A stretch of 64,000 bases of DNA from Mangrovibacterium diazotrophicum. Its GTDB lineage: Bacteria > Bacteroidota > Bacteroidia > Bacteroidales > Prolixibacteraceae. Location of the stretch: NCBI RefSeq assembly GCF_003610535.1, contig NZ_RAPN01000004.1:1-64000 (forward strand), given 5' to 3'. This document shows, piece after piece, positions 33,933-42,502 of the stretch (its first letter is position 1; each line of letters begins with the position of its first letter). A program made the translations under genes and the position numbers. The notes beneath the pieces are model-generated. The model had not been told where the DNA came from. It saw only the letters and a list, made by a program, of their open reading frames with translations, and did no database searches.

Positions 33933-35015
33933 GTGAAAAAGTTTGAAGACATTTTAGCGCAGAACGACTTTAGTCGCGACGATTTGGTTCGCCTGTTGGA
34001 GGCGGAAGGTGCAGAACGAACGGCTTTGTTCTCGGCTGCAGCTGCCCGAAAGGAAGCAGTGGTAGGGAAGAAAGTGTATTTTCGCGGCTTGGTCGAGTTT
34101 TCAAATGAGTGCTCGAAAGACTGTCTGTATTGCGGAATCCGGCACAGCAACAGCAAAGTAGTGCGCTACGAAGCCGCGGACGAAGATATTTTGGCAGCCT
34201 GCCGTTTTGCCTGGGAGAATAAATTCGGATCGGTAGTGCTGCAATCGGGTGAATTGTCTTCTACAAATTTCATTAACCGCGTCGATTATTTGGTGAAGCA
34301 AATCAAAGCTTTGTCGAATGGCGGTTTGGGAATTACGCTGTCGTGCGGCGAGCAAACTCGCGAAACCTACGAGCGCTGGTTCGAAAGTGGCGCCCACCGA
34401 TATTTGCTCCGTATTGAAAGCTCAACTCGGGAATTGTATCAGAAGATTCACCCGAACAACGATCACCATTCGTTTGAAAAAAGACTGGAATGCCTGCGCT
34501 TGTTGAAGGAATGTGGCTACCAGGTTGGCACAGGTGTAATGATTGGTCTGCCATTTCAAACTACGGAAAACCTTGCAGACGACTTACTGTTTCTGAAAAG
34601 CATTGATGTTGATATGGTTGGGATGGGGCCGTACATTGAGCATGAAGATACTCCGCTGTACGAGTTTCGCCACCTGATAAAAAGTAAACAAGAGCGTTTT
34701 GATTTGGCTCTGCGCATGGTTGCCACGCTGCGGCTTTTGATGCCTGATATTAATATTGCCGCCGCTACAGCTTTGCAGGCAATTGATCCGGCGGGGCGCG
34801 AGAAAGCAGTGAAAATTGGAGCCAACATTATTATGCCCAACCTGACGCCGAGTGCTTTCCGCAAAGACTATCAACTTTACGAGGATAAACCCTGTTTGGA
34901 CGAAGATGCCGATCAGTGCCGAAATTGCCTGGAAGCCCGGATTGAATTGGCCGGGAGTGAGATTGGCTATGGCGAATGGGGCGACTCAAAACACTTTGAA
35001 CGCCGAAAGATCTAA
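33933..35015 (+). CDS. hydE: [FeFe]-hydrogenase maturase HydE (radical SAM)
   Basis: A 360-residue radical SAM enzyme acting on the HydG-derived iron-cysteine synthon during assembly of the diiron subcluster. The SAM cluster is held by Cys60, Cys64 and Cys67 (CSKDCLYCGIR). The C-terminal CLDEDADQCRNC has the C-x7-C-x2-C spacing of the optional second cluster seen in Thermotoga HydE. The start is GTG at 33933. It is the only hyd gene on the plus strand, so it needs its own promoter, in the 79 bases shared with the DUF1801 gene. Confidence 0.96.
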   Translation: MKKFEDILAQNDFSRDDLVRLLEAEGAERTALFSAAAARKEAVVGKKVYFRGLVEFSNECSKDCLYCGIRHSNSKVVRYEAADEDILAACRFAWENKFGSVVLQSGELSSTNFINRVDYLVKQIKALSNGGLGITLSCGEQTRETYERWFESGAHRYLLRIESSTRELYQKIHPNNDHHSFEKRLECLRLLKECGYQVGTGVMIGLPFQTTENLADDLLFLKSIDVDMVGMGPYIEHEDTPLYEFRHLIKSKQERFDLALRMVATLRLLMPDINIAAATALQAIDPAGREKAVKIGANIIMPNLTPSAFRKDYQLYEDKPCLDEDADQCRNCLEARIELAGSEIGYGEWGDSKHFERRKI

Positions 35016-35056
35016 TCTTCCCGTTCCGAATGCGGTTAATTCATTCCTTTAGGTCT

Positions 35057-35539
35057 CTACCAAAGCGTTTCAGGATCAGGTTTATTGGAAAGCTCGTGTT
35101 GCAGCAACCATTTTTTACGCCACAGACCGCCGGCGTAACCTACCAACTTGTTATTGGCGCCAATTACCCGGTGGCAGGGTATGATAATCGCGATCGGATT
35201 TTTTGAGTTTGCTCCGCCAACGGCCCGAACCAGATTTTTGTCCCCCAATATTAGCGATAGTTCGCTGTAACTGGTTAAATGTCCGTAGGGGATGTGTTCC
35301 AGTTCCTGCCATACTTTTTGTTGAAAATCGGTACCCGAAGGATGCAACGGTAATTCGAACTCGAAACGAGTGCCGGCAAAATAATCATCCAGCTGTTCAG
35401 TTATCATTTTTTGAAGGTCCGGGTTGAAATGATCTGTTGTGTATTCCTTATCACAAAACAGGACAGAACTGATTTGGTCGTCCTTGGTTTCAATACACAG
35501 GGGACCTATTGGGGAGTAGTATGTGAATCGTTCTTCCAT
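35057..35539 (-). CDS. ogt: Methylated-DNA--protein-cysteine methyltransferase
   Basis: A 160-residue suicide DNA-repair protein that takes the alkyl group from O6-methylguanine onto the Cys of its IIPCHRVIG motif. The helix-turn-helix part is HLTSYSELSLILGDKNLVRAVGGANSKNP, with the intercalating Arg in LVRAVGGA. The C-terminal LVGYAGGLWRKKWLL completes the family. The ATG at 35539 is preferred over a TTG at 35563. It lies between hydE and hydA and is probably a bystander. Confidence 0.95.
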   Translation of the reverse strand: MEERFTYYSPIGPLCIETKDDQISSVLFCDKEYTTDHFNPDLQKMITEQLDDYFAGTRFEFELPLHPSGTDFQQKVWQELEHIPYGHLTSYSELSLILGDKNLVRAVGGANSKNPIAIIIPCHRVIGANNKLVGYAGGLWRKKWLLQHELSNKPDPETLW

Positions 35540-35664
35540 GGTGTTAATGTTTGGATGATCCAAAATTAACGAATGCGTAACATTTGATCCCCATAAAATG
35601 AGTCAAAAATCGATTAAAACTGAATAAAATTTCAGCATTATTCGCTTTTCAGGATACCATTGGG

Positions 35665-37455
35665 TCAATACCGGCTTCGGGCGACGTAGCTCGTATGCAG
35701 CAAATGATGCGATAATTCGCCTAAAGGCTCGCCCAAAAAGTCCTCGTAGATTTTCAATACCTCGGGATTTTCGTGCGATTTTCGAATAGCCATGCTTTCA
35801 TCCTCTGCATAAATGGCTTCCGTTCTTCGTTTTCTAATTTCGGGATTGGTCGGAATCGGTTGTCCGCCTCCACCCAAGCAGCCTCCGGGGCAAGCCATGA
35901 TTTCTACAAAATGGTAGGGGCTTGCTCCCGTTTGCACCTGATCCATGATGGTTTTTGCATTGATCAGCCCATGTGCAACGGCGCATTTTAATTCCACTCC
36001 ATCCAAAAATGCCCAGTCGCGTTGCGGGTTTTCAATTTTGATGCTGGCTTCGCGCAGTCCTTCTATTCCTCTAACCGGCTTGATGTTGAGGTGTTCGAAA
36101 GGAACTTCGCGCCCGGTAACCAATTCGTAAGCCGTACGAAGAGCAGCTTCCATCACCCCGCCTGTTGCGCCGAAAATAACTGCTGCGCCGGTTGACTCGC
36201 CCATCAATCGGTCGAATTTGGAGTCGGGTAGTTTTTTGAAGTCAATGCCTGCCTGTTTGATCATGATCGCGAGTTCCCTTGTCGTTAAAACATAGTCGAC
36301 GTCGGTATAGCCGCTTGCGTGCATCTCTGGTCGGGCAGCTTCAAATTTTTTCGCGGTGCAAGGCATAATTGAAACCGAGATGATTTTGTCGGGCTGCAGG
36401 TTTCGGGCTTTCGCGTAGTAGGTTTTTACCAATGCGCCAAACATTTGTTGCGGCGATTTGCAGGTCGAGAGATTCCCGAGGCATTCGGGGTACATGTGTT
36501 CGATGTATTTAATCCAACCTGGAGAACAGGATGTCGCCATTGGTAATTTAACAGATTCGTCTTTTTCATGGATTTTTTTCTTCAGGCGTTGCAACAGTTC
36601 GGTTCCTTCTTCAATAATGGTGAGGTCGGCGGTGAAATCAGTATCCAAAACAGAATTGAATCCCAGTCGTTTGAGTGCTTCGACCATTTTGCCGGTTACC
36701 CTTGTGCCGGTTGGTAAACCAAGTTCTTCACCCAGACCGACACGAACCGCCGGTGCTGTTTGAACAACGACATGGAGATCGGGATTCGAAAGTGCGTCCC
36801 AAACTTCTTCAATGTAGTTGCGCTCGACCAAGGCGCCGGTGGGACAGTGGATGATGCATTGCCCGCAATTGGTGCAAACCACATCGGTGATGGCTTTTTC
36901 AAAGAAGGTGGTGATTTTCATTTTATCACCTTTGTAGGCAACCGTAAGGGCATTCACGCCTTGCAACCCGGCGCAGGTTCGGACACAACGCTGGCAGCGA
37001 ATGCACTTGCTGTCATCCTTTAAAATTGAAGGAGAAAACTGATCGATGGTGTACTTGTTGTTTTTGACCAGCGGGATAAAATCCTGGGTCATAATTTTAT
37101 ATTCCGAAGCCAGCTTCTGCAATTCACAATTGCCGTTTTTGTAGCACGTTGTGCATTCGGCCCGGTGTTCCGATAGTAGTAGCTCGATAATGTGTTTTCG
37201 TGAATTTCTGACATTCAGACTATTGGTTCGGATTTCCATGCCTTCCTCGCACGGTGTGGCACATGCCGCCGCAAGTCGCTTTTGCCCAGTCAGTTCAACG
37301 ACGCAAACCCTGCAATTCCCTGCGATGCACAAATCTTTGTGGTAGCAAAGTGTTGGGATGATGATCCCGGCTTGGTCGGCAGCTTCAAGAATTGTCAATC
37401 CGGATTGCACATCCATGGAAATTCCGTTTATGCTGATGTTTATTTTTGAATTCAT
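35665..37455 (-). CDS. hydA: [FeFe] hydrogenase catalytic subunit, NAD-linked multimeric type
   Basis: A 596-residue subunit with, in order, an N-terminal [2Fe-2S] domain (CYHKDLCIAGNCRVC), a His-ligated [4Fe-4S] site (HRAECTTCYKNGNCELQ), two [4Fe-4S] ferredoxin motifs (CIRCQRCVRTC and CTNCGQCIIHC) and the H-cluster domain. H-cluster signatures are L1 TSCSPGW, L2 MPCTAKKFE and L3 EIMACPGGCLGGGGQP. Ser in the second position of L1 differs from the TSCCPGW of clostridial CpI; I recall this form from trimeric NAD-linked enzymes. The enzyme reduces protons or oxidises hydrogen in the cytoplasm. It is 10 bases downstream of hydB. Confidence 0.96.
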   Translation of the reverse strand: MNSKINISINGISMDVQSGLTILEAADQAGIIIPTLCYHKDLCIAGNCRVCVVELTGQKRLAAACATPCEEGMEIRTNSLNVRNSRKHIIELLLSEHRAECTTCYKNGNCELQKLASEYKIMTQDFIPLVKNNKYTIDQFSPSILKDDSKCIRCQRCVRTCAGLQGVNALTVAYKGDKMKITTFFEKAITDVVCTNCGQCIIHCPTGALVERNYIEEVWDALSNPDLHVVVQTAPAVRVGLGEELGLPTGTRVTGKMVEALKRLGFNSVLDTDFTADLTIIEEGTELLQRLKKKIHEKDESVKLPMATSCSPGWIKYIEHMYPECLGNLSTCKSPQQMFGALVKTYYAKARNLQPDKIISVSIMPCTAKKFEAARPEMHASGYTDVDYVLTTRELAIMIKQAGIDFKKLPDSKFDRLMGESTGAAVIFGATGGVMEAALRTAYELVTGREVPFEHLNIKPVRGIEGLREASIKIENPQRDWAFLDGVELKCAVAHGLINAKTIMDQVQTGASPYHFVEIMACPGGCLGGGGQPIPTNPEIRKRRTEAIYAEDESMAIRKSHENPEVLKIYEDFLGEPLGELSHHLLHTSYVARSRY

Positions 37456-37465
37456 AAGCTTGGGT

Positions 37466-38653
37466 TTAGTAGATCATTTCTTCTCTGAAATTTTCAACTA
37501 TTGACGAAAAAGAGTTGGCCACGGATTGGCCCAATCCGCACTTGGCCGTCAGTTTCATCGTTTCCGTTAATTTGAGGAGTTTATCGAGGTAGCTTGTGGG
37601 TTTCTCGCCTCTTTTTACTGCTTTGATACCGTTGTACAATTGCTGGCACCCAACGCGGCAGGGCGTGCACTGGCCGCAACTTTCCTCACGGAAGAATTCC
37701 AGGTAGTTGTCGAGCACGTTGTACATGGAGCGCGAACTATTGAACAGCATCATCGATCCGCCGGTGGGCAGCGAAATTCCGGAGAGTTTTCCTTTGTAGC
37801 CTATGGCTGTTTCCTGAAATTTTTTGCGAGGTACCAGGAACCCCGAGGCACCGCCAACCTGTACGGCTTTAGTATCGCCATCCCCAAATTCGTTCACGAA
37901 ATCCTGCAGGCTCATTCCCAGCTCGAGCTCGTAAATTCCGGGGATTGGAGTGTCACCCGAAACCGAAAATAACTTCGATCCGCGCGAATATTGCACGCCA
38001 AGGTCGTAGAATTTTTTAGCGCCGTACTTAAAAATTGTGAAAGTGTGGGCAAGCGTTTCTACGTTGTTGATAACACTGGGGCTTTGTTTGAACCCGACAC
38101 TGGTAGGGTAGGGCGGCTTGTTGCGGGGCTCGCCTCTTTTCCCCTCCATCGATTCAAAAAGGGCTGTTTCCTCGCCGCAGATGTAAGCGCCACTTCCCAG
38201 GCAAAGCTTGATTCGAAAATCGTGCTTTACTTCGTTGCAGAAATATTCGAACTCTTTAATCGCTTTTCTCAGTTCGGGAACAAGGTATTTGTATTCGCCG
38301 CGCAGGTAAATGTAACCGACCTTTGCTCCAATTACATAGGCACAGACCGCCATTGAGGTTAAAACTTTGTAAGGAACGAGGGTGAGAATTTCGCGATCTT
38401 TAAAAGTTCCCGGTTCTCCTTCGTCGGCATTGCAAATCACAAATTTTTCGTCCGCCGGTGCTTCTGCCGTCAGCTTCCATTTCAAACCGGTTGGAAAGCC
38501 GGCACCGCCGCGACCTTTCAATTCTGAGCTCATCAGTTCGTTAATGATTTCGTTAGGGGGGAGTTTGAGGGTTCTGTCCAGTATTTTCTCCCAGTCGTTT
38601 TCATTTTTAAAAATGAAATCGGCCCGTTTCAGCAAATAGGTATCGAAAGCCAT
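37466..38653 (-). CDS. hydB: Hydrogenase flavoprotein subunit HydB / NuoF-like, short form
   Basis: A 395-residue NuoF-type subunit that binds FMN and NAD and carries one [4Fe-4S] cluster. Visible motifs are GRGGAGFPTGLKW (FMN/NADH), CNADEGEPGTFKDR, GSGAYICGEETALFES, and ESCGQCTPCRVGC with a later KCGLGQS for the cluster. Thermotoga HydB is much longer, having an N-terminal [2Fe-2S] domain and a C-terminal ferredoxin domain; both are missing here, so electrons must pass through HydA and HydC clusters only. It is four bases downstream of hydC and 10 bases upstream of hydA. Confidence 0.94.
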   Translation of the reverse strand: MAFDTYLLKRADFIFKNENDWEKILDRTLKLPPNEIINELMSSELKGRGGAGFPTGLKWKLTAEAPADEKFVICNADEGEPGTFKDREILTLVPYKVLTSMAVCAYVIGAKVGYIYLRGEYKYLVPELRKAIKEFEYFCNEVKHDFRIKLCLGSGAYICGEETALFESMEGKRGEPRNKPPYPTSVGFKQSPSVINNVETLAHTFTIFKYGAKKFYDLGVQYSRGSKLFSVSGDTPIPGIYELELGMSLQDFVNEFGDGDTKAVQVGGASGFLVPRKKFQETAIGYKGKLSGISLPTGGSMMLFNSSRSMYNVLDNYLEFFREESCGQCTPCRVGCQQLYNGIKAVKRGEKPTSYLDKLLKLTETMKLTAKCGLGQSVANSFSSIVENFREEMIY

Positions 38654-38657
38654 GGCG

Positions 38658-39131
38658 TTAGTTTTGGGTTGGTTGAATGTATTGTTTCAATATTTCGCGG
38701 ACTTTTTCAGGAGTCAGCTCGGTGTAAACATCGTTGTTTATGAGCATGGCCGGGGCTTTGTGACACCATCCAAGACAGTTGGTTTGCAACAGGGAAAATT
38801 TGCCATCGGGAGTGGATTCCCCCAGGCTGATCTTCAGCATCTCTTCGATGGCTTCTAAAATTTGATTTTTGCCTTTCATGGAGCAGGTAATCGTCTTGCA
38901 AACACGGATCGTGTAAACACCCATTTTTCGATGTTCGAGGAAAGAGTAAAAAGTCGCTGTTCCGTAAACTTCGGCCGATGGAAGCTCCAGTTCACGGGCA
39001 ATCTCAATCATGGCGTATTCCGAAAGGTATTTTTCCTTTTCGACTACGCCTTGAAGGATTGGCAACAGATTTTCGCGCTTTCGGCCGTGCGTTTCGGCCA
39101 GACTTTTAATCAGATCCTGTACTGGATTCAT
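38658..39131 (-). CDS. hydC: Hydrogenase [2Fe-2S] subunit HydC / NuoE-like
   Basis: A 157-residue thioredoxin-like ferredoxin subunit. The [2Fe-2S] ligands are in CKTITCSMKG and CLGWCHKAP, the C-x4-C ... C-x3-C pattern of NuoE/HndA. The N-terminal helical bundle contains IEIARELELPSAEVYGTATFYSFL. It is the first gene of the hydC-hydB-hydA operon and the likely electron link between the flavin subunit and HydA. The 326-base upstream gap shared with the divergent CYTH gene contains a dyad at 39283-39299. Confidence 0.95.
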   Translation of the reverse strand: MNPVQDLIKSLAETHGRKRENLLPILQGVVEKEKYLSEYAMIEIARELELPSAEVYGTATFYSFLEHRKMGVYTIRVCKTITCSMKGKNQILEAIEEMLKISLGESTPDGKFSLLQTNCLGWCHKAPAMLINNDVYTELTPEKVREILKQYIQPTQN

Positions 39132-39282
39132 ATTTGGTTGATTTCGTTTTTCTGAAGAAGTTAATGAAGAAGTCTTGAAGCACGACCTTGGCAGTCAGGT
39201 TCTTTTACGGAGTAGTTGGATCCCGTTCGGGGAGAGAGCAACAGATCAGTTGTATAAAATTAAAGAACATAAGTTTGATAAA

Positions 39283-39299
39283 ATGACGATTTTTGTCAT
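39283..39299. promoter_or_regulatory. Inverted repeat ATGAC-N7-GTCAT upstream of the hydCBA operon
   Basis: ATGAC (39283-39287) and GTCAT (39295-39299) form a 5-bp dyad with a 7-base A/T-rich centre. It is 152 bases before the hydC start and 159 before the CYTH start, in the only intergenic region of the cluster large enough for control. The shape recalls operators of CRP/FNR-like dimers, but the regulator is unknown and a chance dyad is possible. Confidence 0.35.
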
Positions 39300-39403
39300 A
39301 TCGTTATGCATTAGCACTGTTATTCAGCATGCTGTTAAAAACGGACAAACAGGTCTGAAAGAATTAAGGATGGCTTAATCTTCGATTTTCTTTGCTTTAA
39401 AAA

Positions 39404-39433
39404 ATTGCTATTCAGGCGAGTCTGTTATTTTTG
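39404..39433 (+). promoter_or_regulatory. Promoter of the CYTH-DUF3078-SRPBCC operon
   Basis: ATTG at 39404-39407 and the perfect -7 element TATTTTTG at 39426-39433 are separated by 18 bases. They are placed so that transcription would start ~15-20 bases before the ATG at 39458. Confidence 0.55.
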
Positions 39434-39457
39434 TGATGAATTTGAAAAAAAGGGAAA

Positions 39458-39946
39458 ATGGCTACTGAAATTGAACGCAAGTTTTTAGTCAGCGAGGGGT
39501 TTACACCTAATGGCGAAAAGCAAATCCGGATGACACAAGGTTATTTGTGTGCGGATCCGGAAAGAACTGTACGGATTCGGATTGCGGGAGAGAAAGCCTT
39601 TTTTACGGTGAAAGGGAAAATGAAGGGAATCAGCCGACCCGAGTTTGAATACGAGATTCCCCCGACTGACGCAGACGAAATGTTAAAACTGGCGGTTTAT
39701 CCGGTAATTGACAAAGTACGACATATTATCTACGCGTTTGGTAAAAAATGGGAGGTCGACGTGTTTGAAGGGGCAAATGCTGGCTTGATTATTGCTGAAG
39801 TTGAACTTTCTGATGCTGACGAAAACATAGATTTGCCAGCATGGGCTGCTAAGGAAGTCTCCGGTGATATGCGTTACCACAATTCATGTCTTGCGCGCGA
39901 TCCGTATCGGAATTGGAAAGATCAATCCGTTGAGCCAGAGAATTAA
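39458..39946 (+). CDS. CYTH-domain triphosphate tunnel metalloenzyme
   Basis: A 162-residue CYTH protein. The opening MATEIERKFLV carries the defining E-x-E-x-K motif. The tunnel strands include TVRIRIAGEKAFFTVKG, EFEYEIP and WEVDVFEGANAGLIIAEVEL, with the alternating Arg/Lys/Glu of the family. Close bacterial homologues (class IV) hydrolyse inorganic triphosphate or bind nucleotides; the true substrate is not shown by sequence. It is the first gene of a three-gene operon; the DUF3078 gene follows after 46 bases. Confidence 0.92.
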   Translation: MATEIERKFLVSEGFTPNGEKQIRMTQGYLCADPERTVRIRIAGEKAFFTVKGKMKGISRPEFEYEIPPTDADEMLKLAVYPVIDKVRHIIYAFGKKWEVDVFEGANAGLIIAEVELSDADENIDLPAWAAKEVSGDMRYHNSCLARDPYRNWKDQSVEPEN

Positions 39947-39992
39947 TAGAGCCTGTGAAACTATTTAAAAGCCAAATAAACAATTGAAAATT

Positions 39993-41969
39993 ATGAAACA
40001 CAGATTTATTCTGTTTGGAATTCTTGTTGTAATAGCTGTCCAAAATGTTTATGCCATTAACGGAGTTAAGCGAGAAGAAAACGAAGAGAAGCAAGATTCT
40101 GTAAAAGCAAGTATCGATTACCTCAATTATTTTTTAAACCGCCGAGGAAACTGGTATCCCCAAAGTCGAGACGCAGAACAAAGAATGCGTGGCCTGATTC
40201 ATTATTTGCAGGATGAAAAGCTTGATAGCTTGGTTAAGCGCCTGGATGATTACCGGGTTTCAGGCGAGCGGTTTTTCTACCGAACTCCGGATAATGTTGA
40301 AGATAGTTTGAAAGTTACCGGCTACACCCCTTATCCGCAGGTACAGGAACAATTGAAGCGAATCGACCGATCTGTTCGCAGTAGTATTGTGAAGGAGCAA
40401 ATACCTGTTCCGGAGCAATTACTGGAAAATATTGATGAACGGGCGCATACCTTATCGCAGGATGATGCTTACCAATTGCTGGGTACTGCTTACGTGAGTA
40501 TTCCGGATAGTTTGGTTAGTTTTGGCGCGTTACCCGACTCGGTGATGACCAATCCGGATGACTTTAAGAGGTTGCAGCGTATGGATAGTACCAAACGTGC
40601 TATACTGGAAGAAGCCCGGCAACAGTACAATACCCAAGTGATTAAAAATTTTGTTGATTCGGTGAGTGAGTCGTACCGAACCGAATACATAAAACAGTAT
40701 TCATTGAAAGCCCAACGCGAATATTCCGACTCGATTCGCTATCGAAATTACCGGGTGTTGACAGCTTACAATGAAAGTGTTATTCAAGCTGTGAATGATT
40801 CGGTCAGCAGTAGTCTGCGCATTCTCACCAATTATGTGAATGCAGAGCAAATTGGATTTTGGTTTCACAACTCGGCCCAAGATTCGATCCAGGTATTTTT
40901 AAGCAATTCACAACCGGGCCAATCGCGAATCTTTGTGAAAAATGAGCAAAATGACTCCTTAGGTATCCGAGTGCAGGGCGTTGATCGGAATAGTGTTCGT
41001 TTGCTAATTGACGATGGTGTAACATTCACGCGTTTTTCTCAACGTCAGAAAAAAGACATTTCTTTTGAGCCGATGAAAATACCTTCATCGCTGGAGAAAG
41101 TGGACAAACGTTTTAATGTTATTACACCGTGGACTCTTGCCGGAACTTTTAATGCCGGTATCACCCAAACATCCTATACCAACTGGTCGGCGGGGGGAAC
41201 AAGTTCGATGTCGGGCTTAATGGTTTTTAAAGGATCGGCCAACTATTCATCAAGCAAAACAAGCTGGGAGAACTCAGTTGAAATCCGAAGCGGTTGGTTG
41301 AAACCCTCAGATGACGGCTTGGAAAAGAACGATGACAAGTTTGAATTCATAACCCGGTACGGTATCCAGGCTTACAAAAAGTGGTACTATTCAGCCGAGA
41401 TCGATTTCGAAACCCAGTTTTTTAAAGGTTTCGATTATCCGGACAGGGAAACCACGATCTCCGGATTTTTGGCACCAGCTAAAACGTCCTACAAAATCGG
41501 TATGGATTATAAACCGAATAGCAATATGTCGCTGTTGATTTCTCCGCTTACCGCCAAGAGTGTCTTTGTTCGCGATACGGCCAATATTGACCAAACTACA
41601 TTTGGTGTGAGTGAGAATAAAAGAAGCTACTGGAAGACCGGTTTAAACGCTGACTTAACTTATAAAAAGCAGTTTACATCGGATATTACCTGGCAAACGA
41701 CTTATAAGATGTTCATCAGTTACAAAGCACCTTTTTCAAAATTTGACGTAGACTGGCAGAACACGTTGACCTTTCAATTAAGTAACTACTTTAATATGCA
41801 GGCGCTCTTTCACGTAGTTTACGACGATGATGTTACCTTTGCTACCGATAAGGTCGACGTCAACGGTGATACCATTTACAAACCGAAATGGCAGATTAAA
41901 GAATTTATCACCCTGGGTTTCACCTATAAATTGAATAAACCGATTTACAAACGGGAACGCGTCAAGTAA
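39993..41969 (+). CDS. DUF3078 outer-membrane-type protein with long helical N-terminal region
   Basis: A 658-residue exported protein. Signal peptide MKHRFILFGILVVIAVQNVYA is followed by ~330 residues of charged helix, with many Asp-Ser pairs. The C-terminal DUF3078 region (~370-655) is made of amphipathic strands (FNAGITQTSYTNWSAGG, WYYSAEIDFETQFF, FITLGFTYKLNKP) and is probably a barrel in the outer membrane. DUF3078 is usually ~300 residues, so the N-terminal half is an extension; I do not recognise it. A TTG at 39984 is in frame, but the ATG at 39993 is preferred. The function is unknown. Confidence 0.8.
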   Translation: MKHRFILFGILVVIAVQNVYAINGVKREENEEKQDSVKASIDYLNYFLNRRGNWYPQSRDAEQRMRGLIHYLQDEKLDSLVKRLDDYRVSGERFFYRTPDNVEDSLKVTGYTPYPQVQEQLKRIDRSVRSSIVKEQIPVPEQLLENIDERAHTLSQDDAYQLLGTAYVSIPDSLVSFGALPDSVMTNPDDFKRLQRMDSTKRAILEEARQQYNTQVIKNFVDSVSESYRTEYIKQYSLKAQREYSDSIRYRNYRVLTAYNESVIQAVNDSVSSSLRILTNYVNAEQIGFWFHNSAQDSIQVFLSNSQPGQSRIFVKNEQNDSLGIRVQGVDRNSVRLLIDDGVTFTRFSQRQKKDISFEPMKIPSSLEKVDKRFNVITPWTLAGTFNAGITQTSYTNWSAGGTSSMSGLMVFKGSANYSSSKTSWENSVEIRSGWLKPSDDGLEKNDDKFEFITRYGIQAYKKWYYSAEIDFETQFFKGFDYPDRETTISGFLAPAKTSYKIGMDYKPNSNMSLLISPLTAKSVFVRDTANIDQTTFGVSENKRSYWKTGLNADLTYKKQFTSDITWQTTYKMFISYKAPFSKFDVDWQNTLTFQLSNYFNMQALFHVVYDDDVTFATDKVDVNGDTIYKPKWQIKEFITLGFTYKLNKPIYKRERVK

Positions 41970-41977
41970 TTCAAACT

Positions 41978-42355
41978 ATGAAAGAATTTAAAAAATATTT
42001 TCAACTGGCAGCTGAGCCACACGACGTATACAATGCCCTGACGAACAAAGTCATGATTGAGATTTGGACGGGCGAAGATGCCGAAATGGAAGAGGTGCCG
42101 GGAACCGAATTTTCGATGTGGGACGGAAGCATCTGCGGGAAAAATATTGAATTTGTGAAGGATCACAAGATCGTTCAGGAATGGTATTTTGGTGAAGATG
42201 AAAATTCGTTGGTAACGATTAAGCTGCACGCTCACAAAGGTGGCACAAGCATGGAAGTAAAGCAAACAAACATTCCCGACGAGGCATTTGACAATATTGC
42301 TGAAGGCTGGGATGAAGATTATTTTTTAGCGCTGAATCAGCTTTTCGAAGAATAG
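41978..42355 (+). CDS. SRPBCC / START-like domain protein (AHSA1-type)
   Basis: A 125-residue helix-grip protein. It starts KKYFQLAAEPHDVYNALTNKVMIEIWTG, then shows FSMWDGSICGKNIEF and IVQEWYFGEDENSLVTIKL, the usual order of the AHSA1 (activator of Hsp90-like) branch. It closes with DNIAEGWDEDYFLALNQLFE. Bacteroidota have a short, highly conserved form like this, with no known ligand. It is nine bases downstream of the DUF3078 gene and surely in the same transcript, which ends at the hairpin at 42391-42421. Confidence 0.85.
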   Translation: MKEFKKYFQLAAEPHDVYNALTNKVMIEIWTGEDAEMEEVPGTEFSMWDGSICGKNIEFVKDHKIVQEWYFGEDENSLVTIKLHAHKGGTSMEVKQTNIPDEAFDNIAEGWDEDYFLALNQLFEE

Positions 42356-42390
42356 TTTACAACGATTTTGTTGAATTACAGATAAAAAGA

Positions 42391-42421
42391 AGAAGCCGTC
42401 CTGGAATCAGTGACGGCTTCT
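42391..42421. terminator. Bidirectional hairpin terminator between convergent operons
   Basis: A 10-bp perfect stem, AGAAGCCGTC with GACGGCTTCT, has an 11-base loop. T-rich sequence follows on the minus strand (TCTTTTTATC), so it is best for the leftward coiled-coil gene. On the plus strand the T-run is weak. Confidence 0.75.
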
Positions 42422-42502
42422 GACTTGTTTAACGCAATTATTCGAGGTAAGGGATTTCTTTAATTTCTTTTCGAACTCGAATTAGTCTTCAGAAGGCTTT
42501 GG

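Noticed and set aside
35665-37455. NuoG-type complex I subunit instead of hydrogenase
   Set aside because: All three H-cluster signatures (TSCSPGW, MPCTAKKFE, EIMACPGGC) are present.
39175-39378. 67-codon plus-strand frame in the hydC/CYTH gap
   Set aside because: No family, no signal peptide and no composition bias; it crosses the likely control region.
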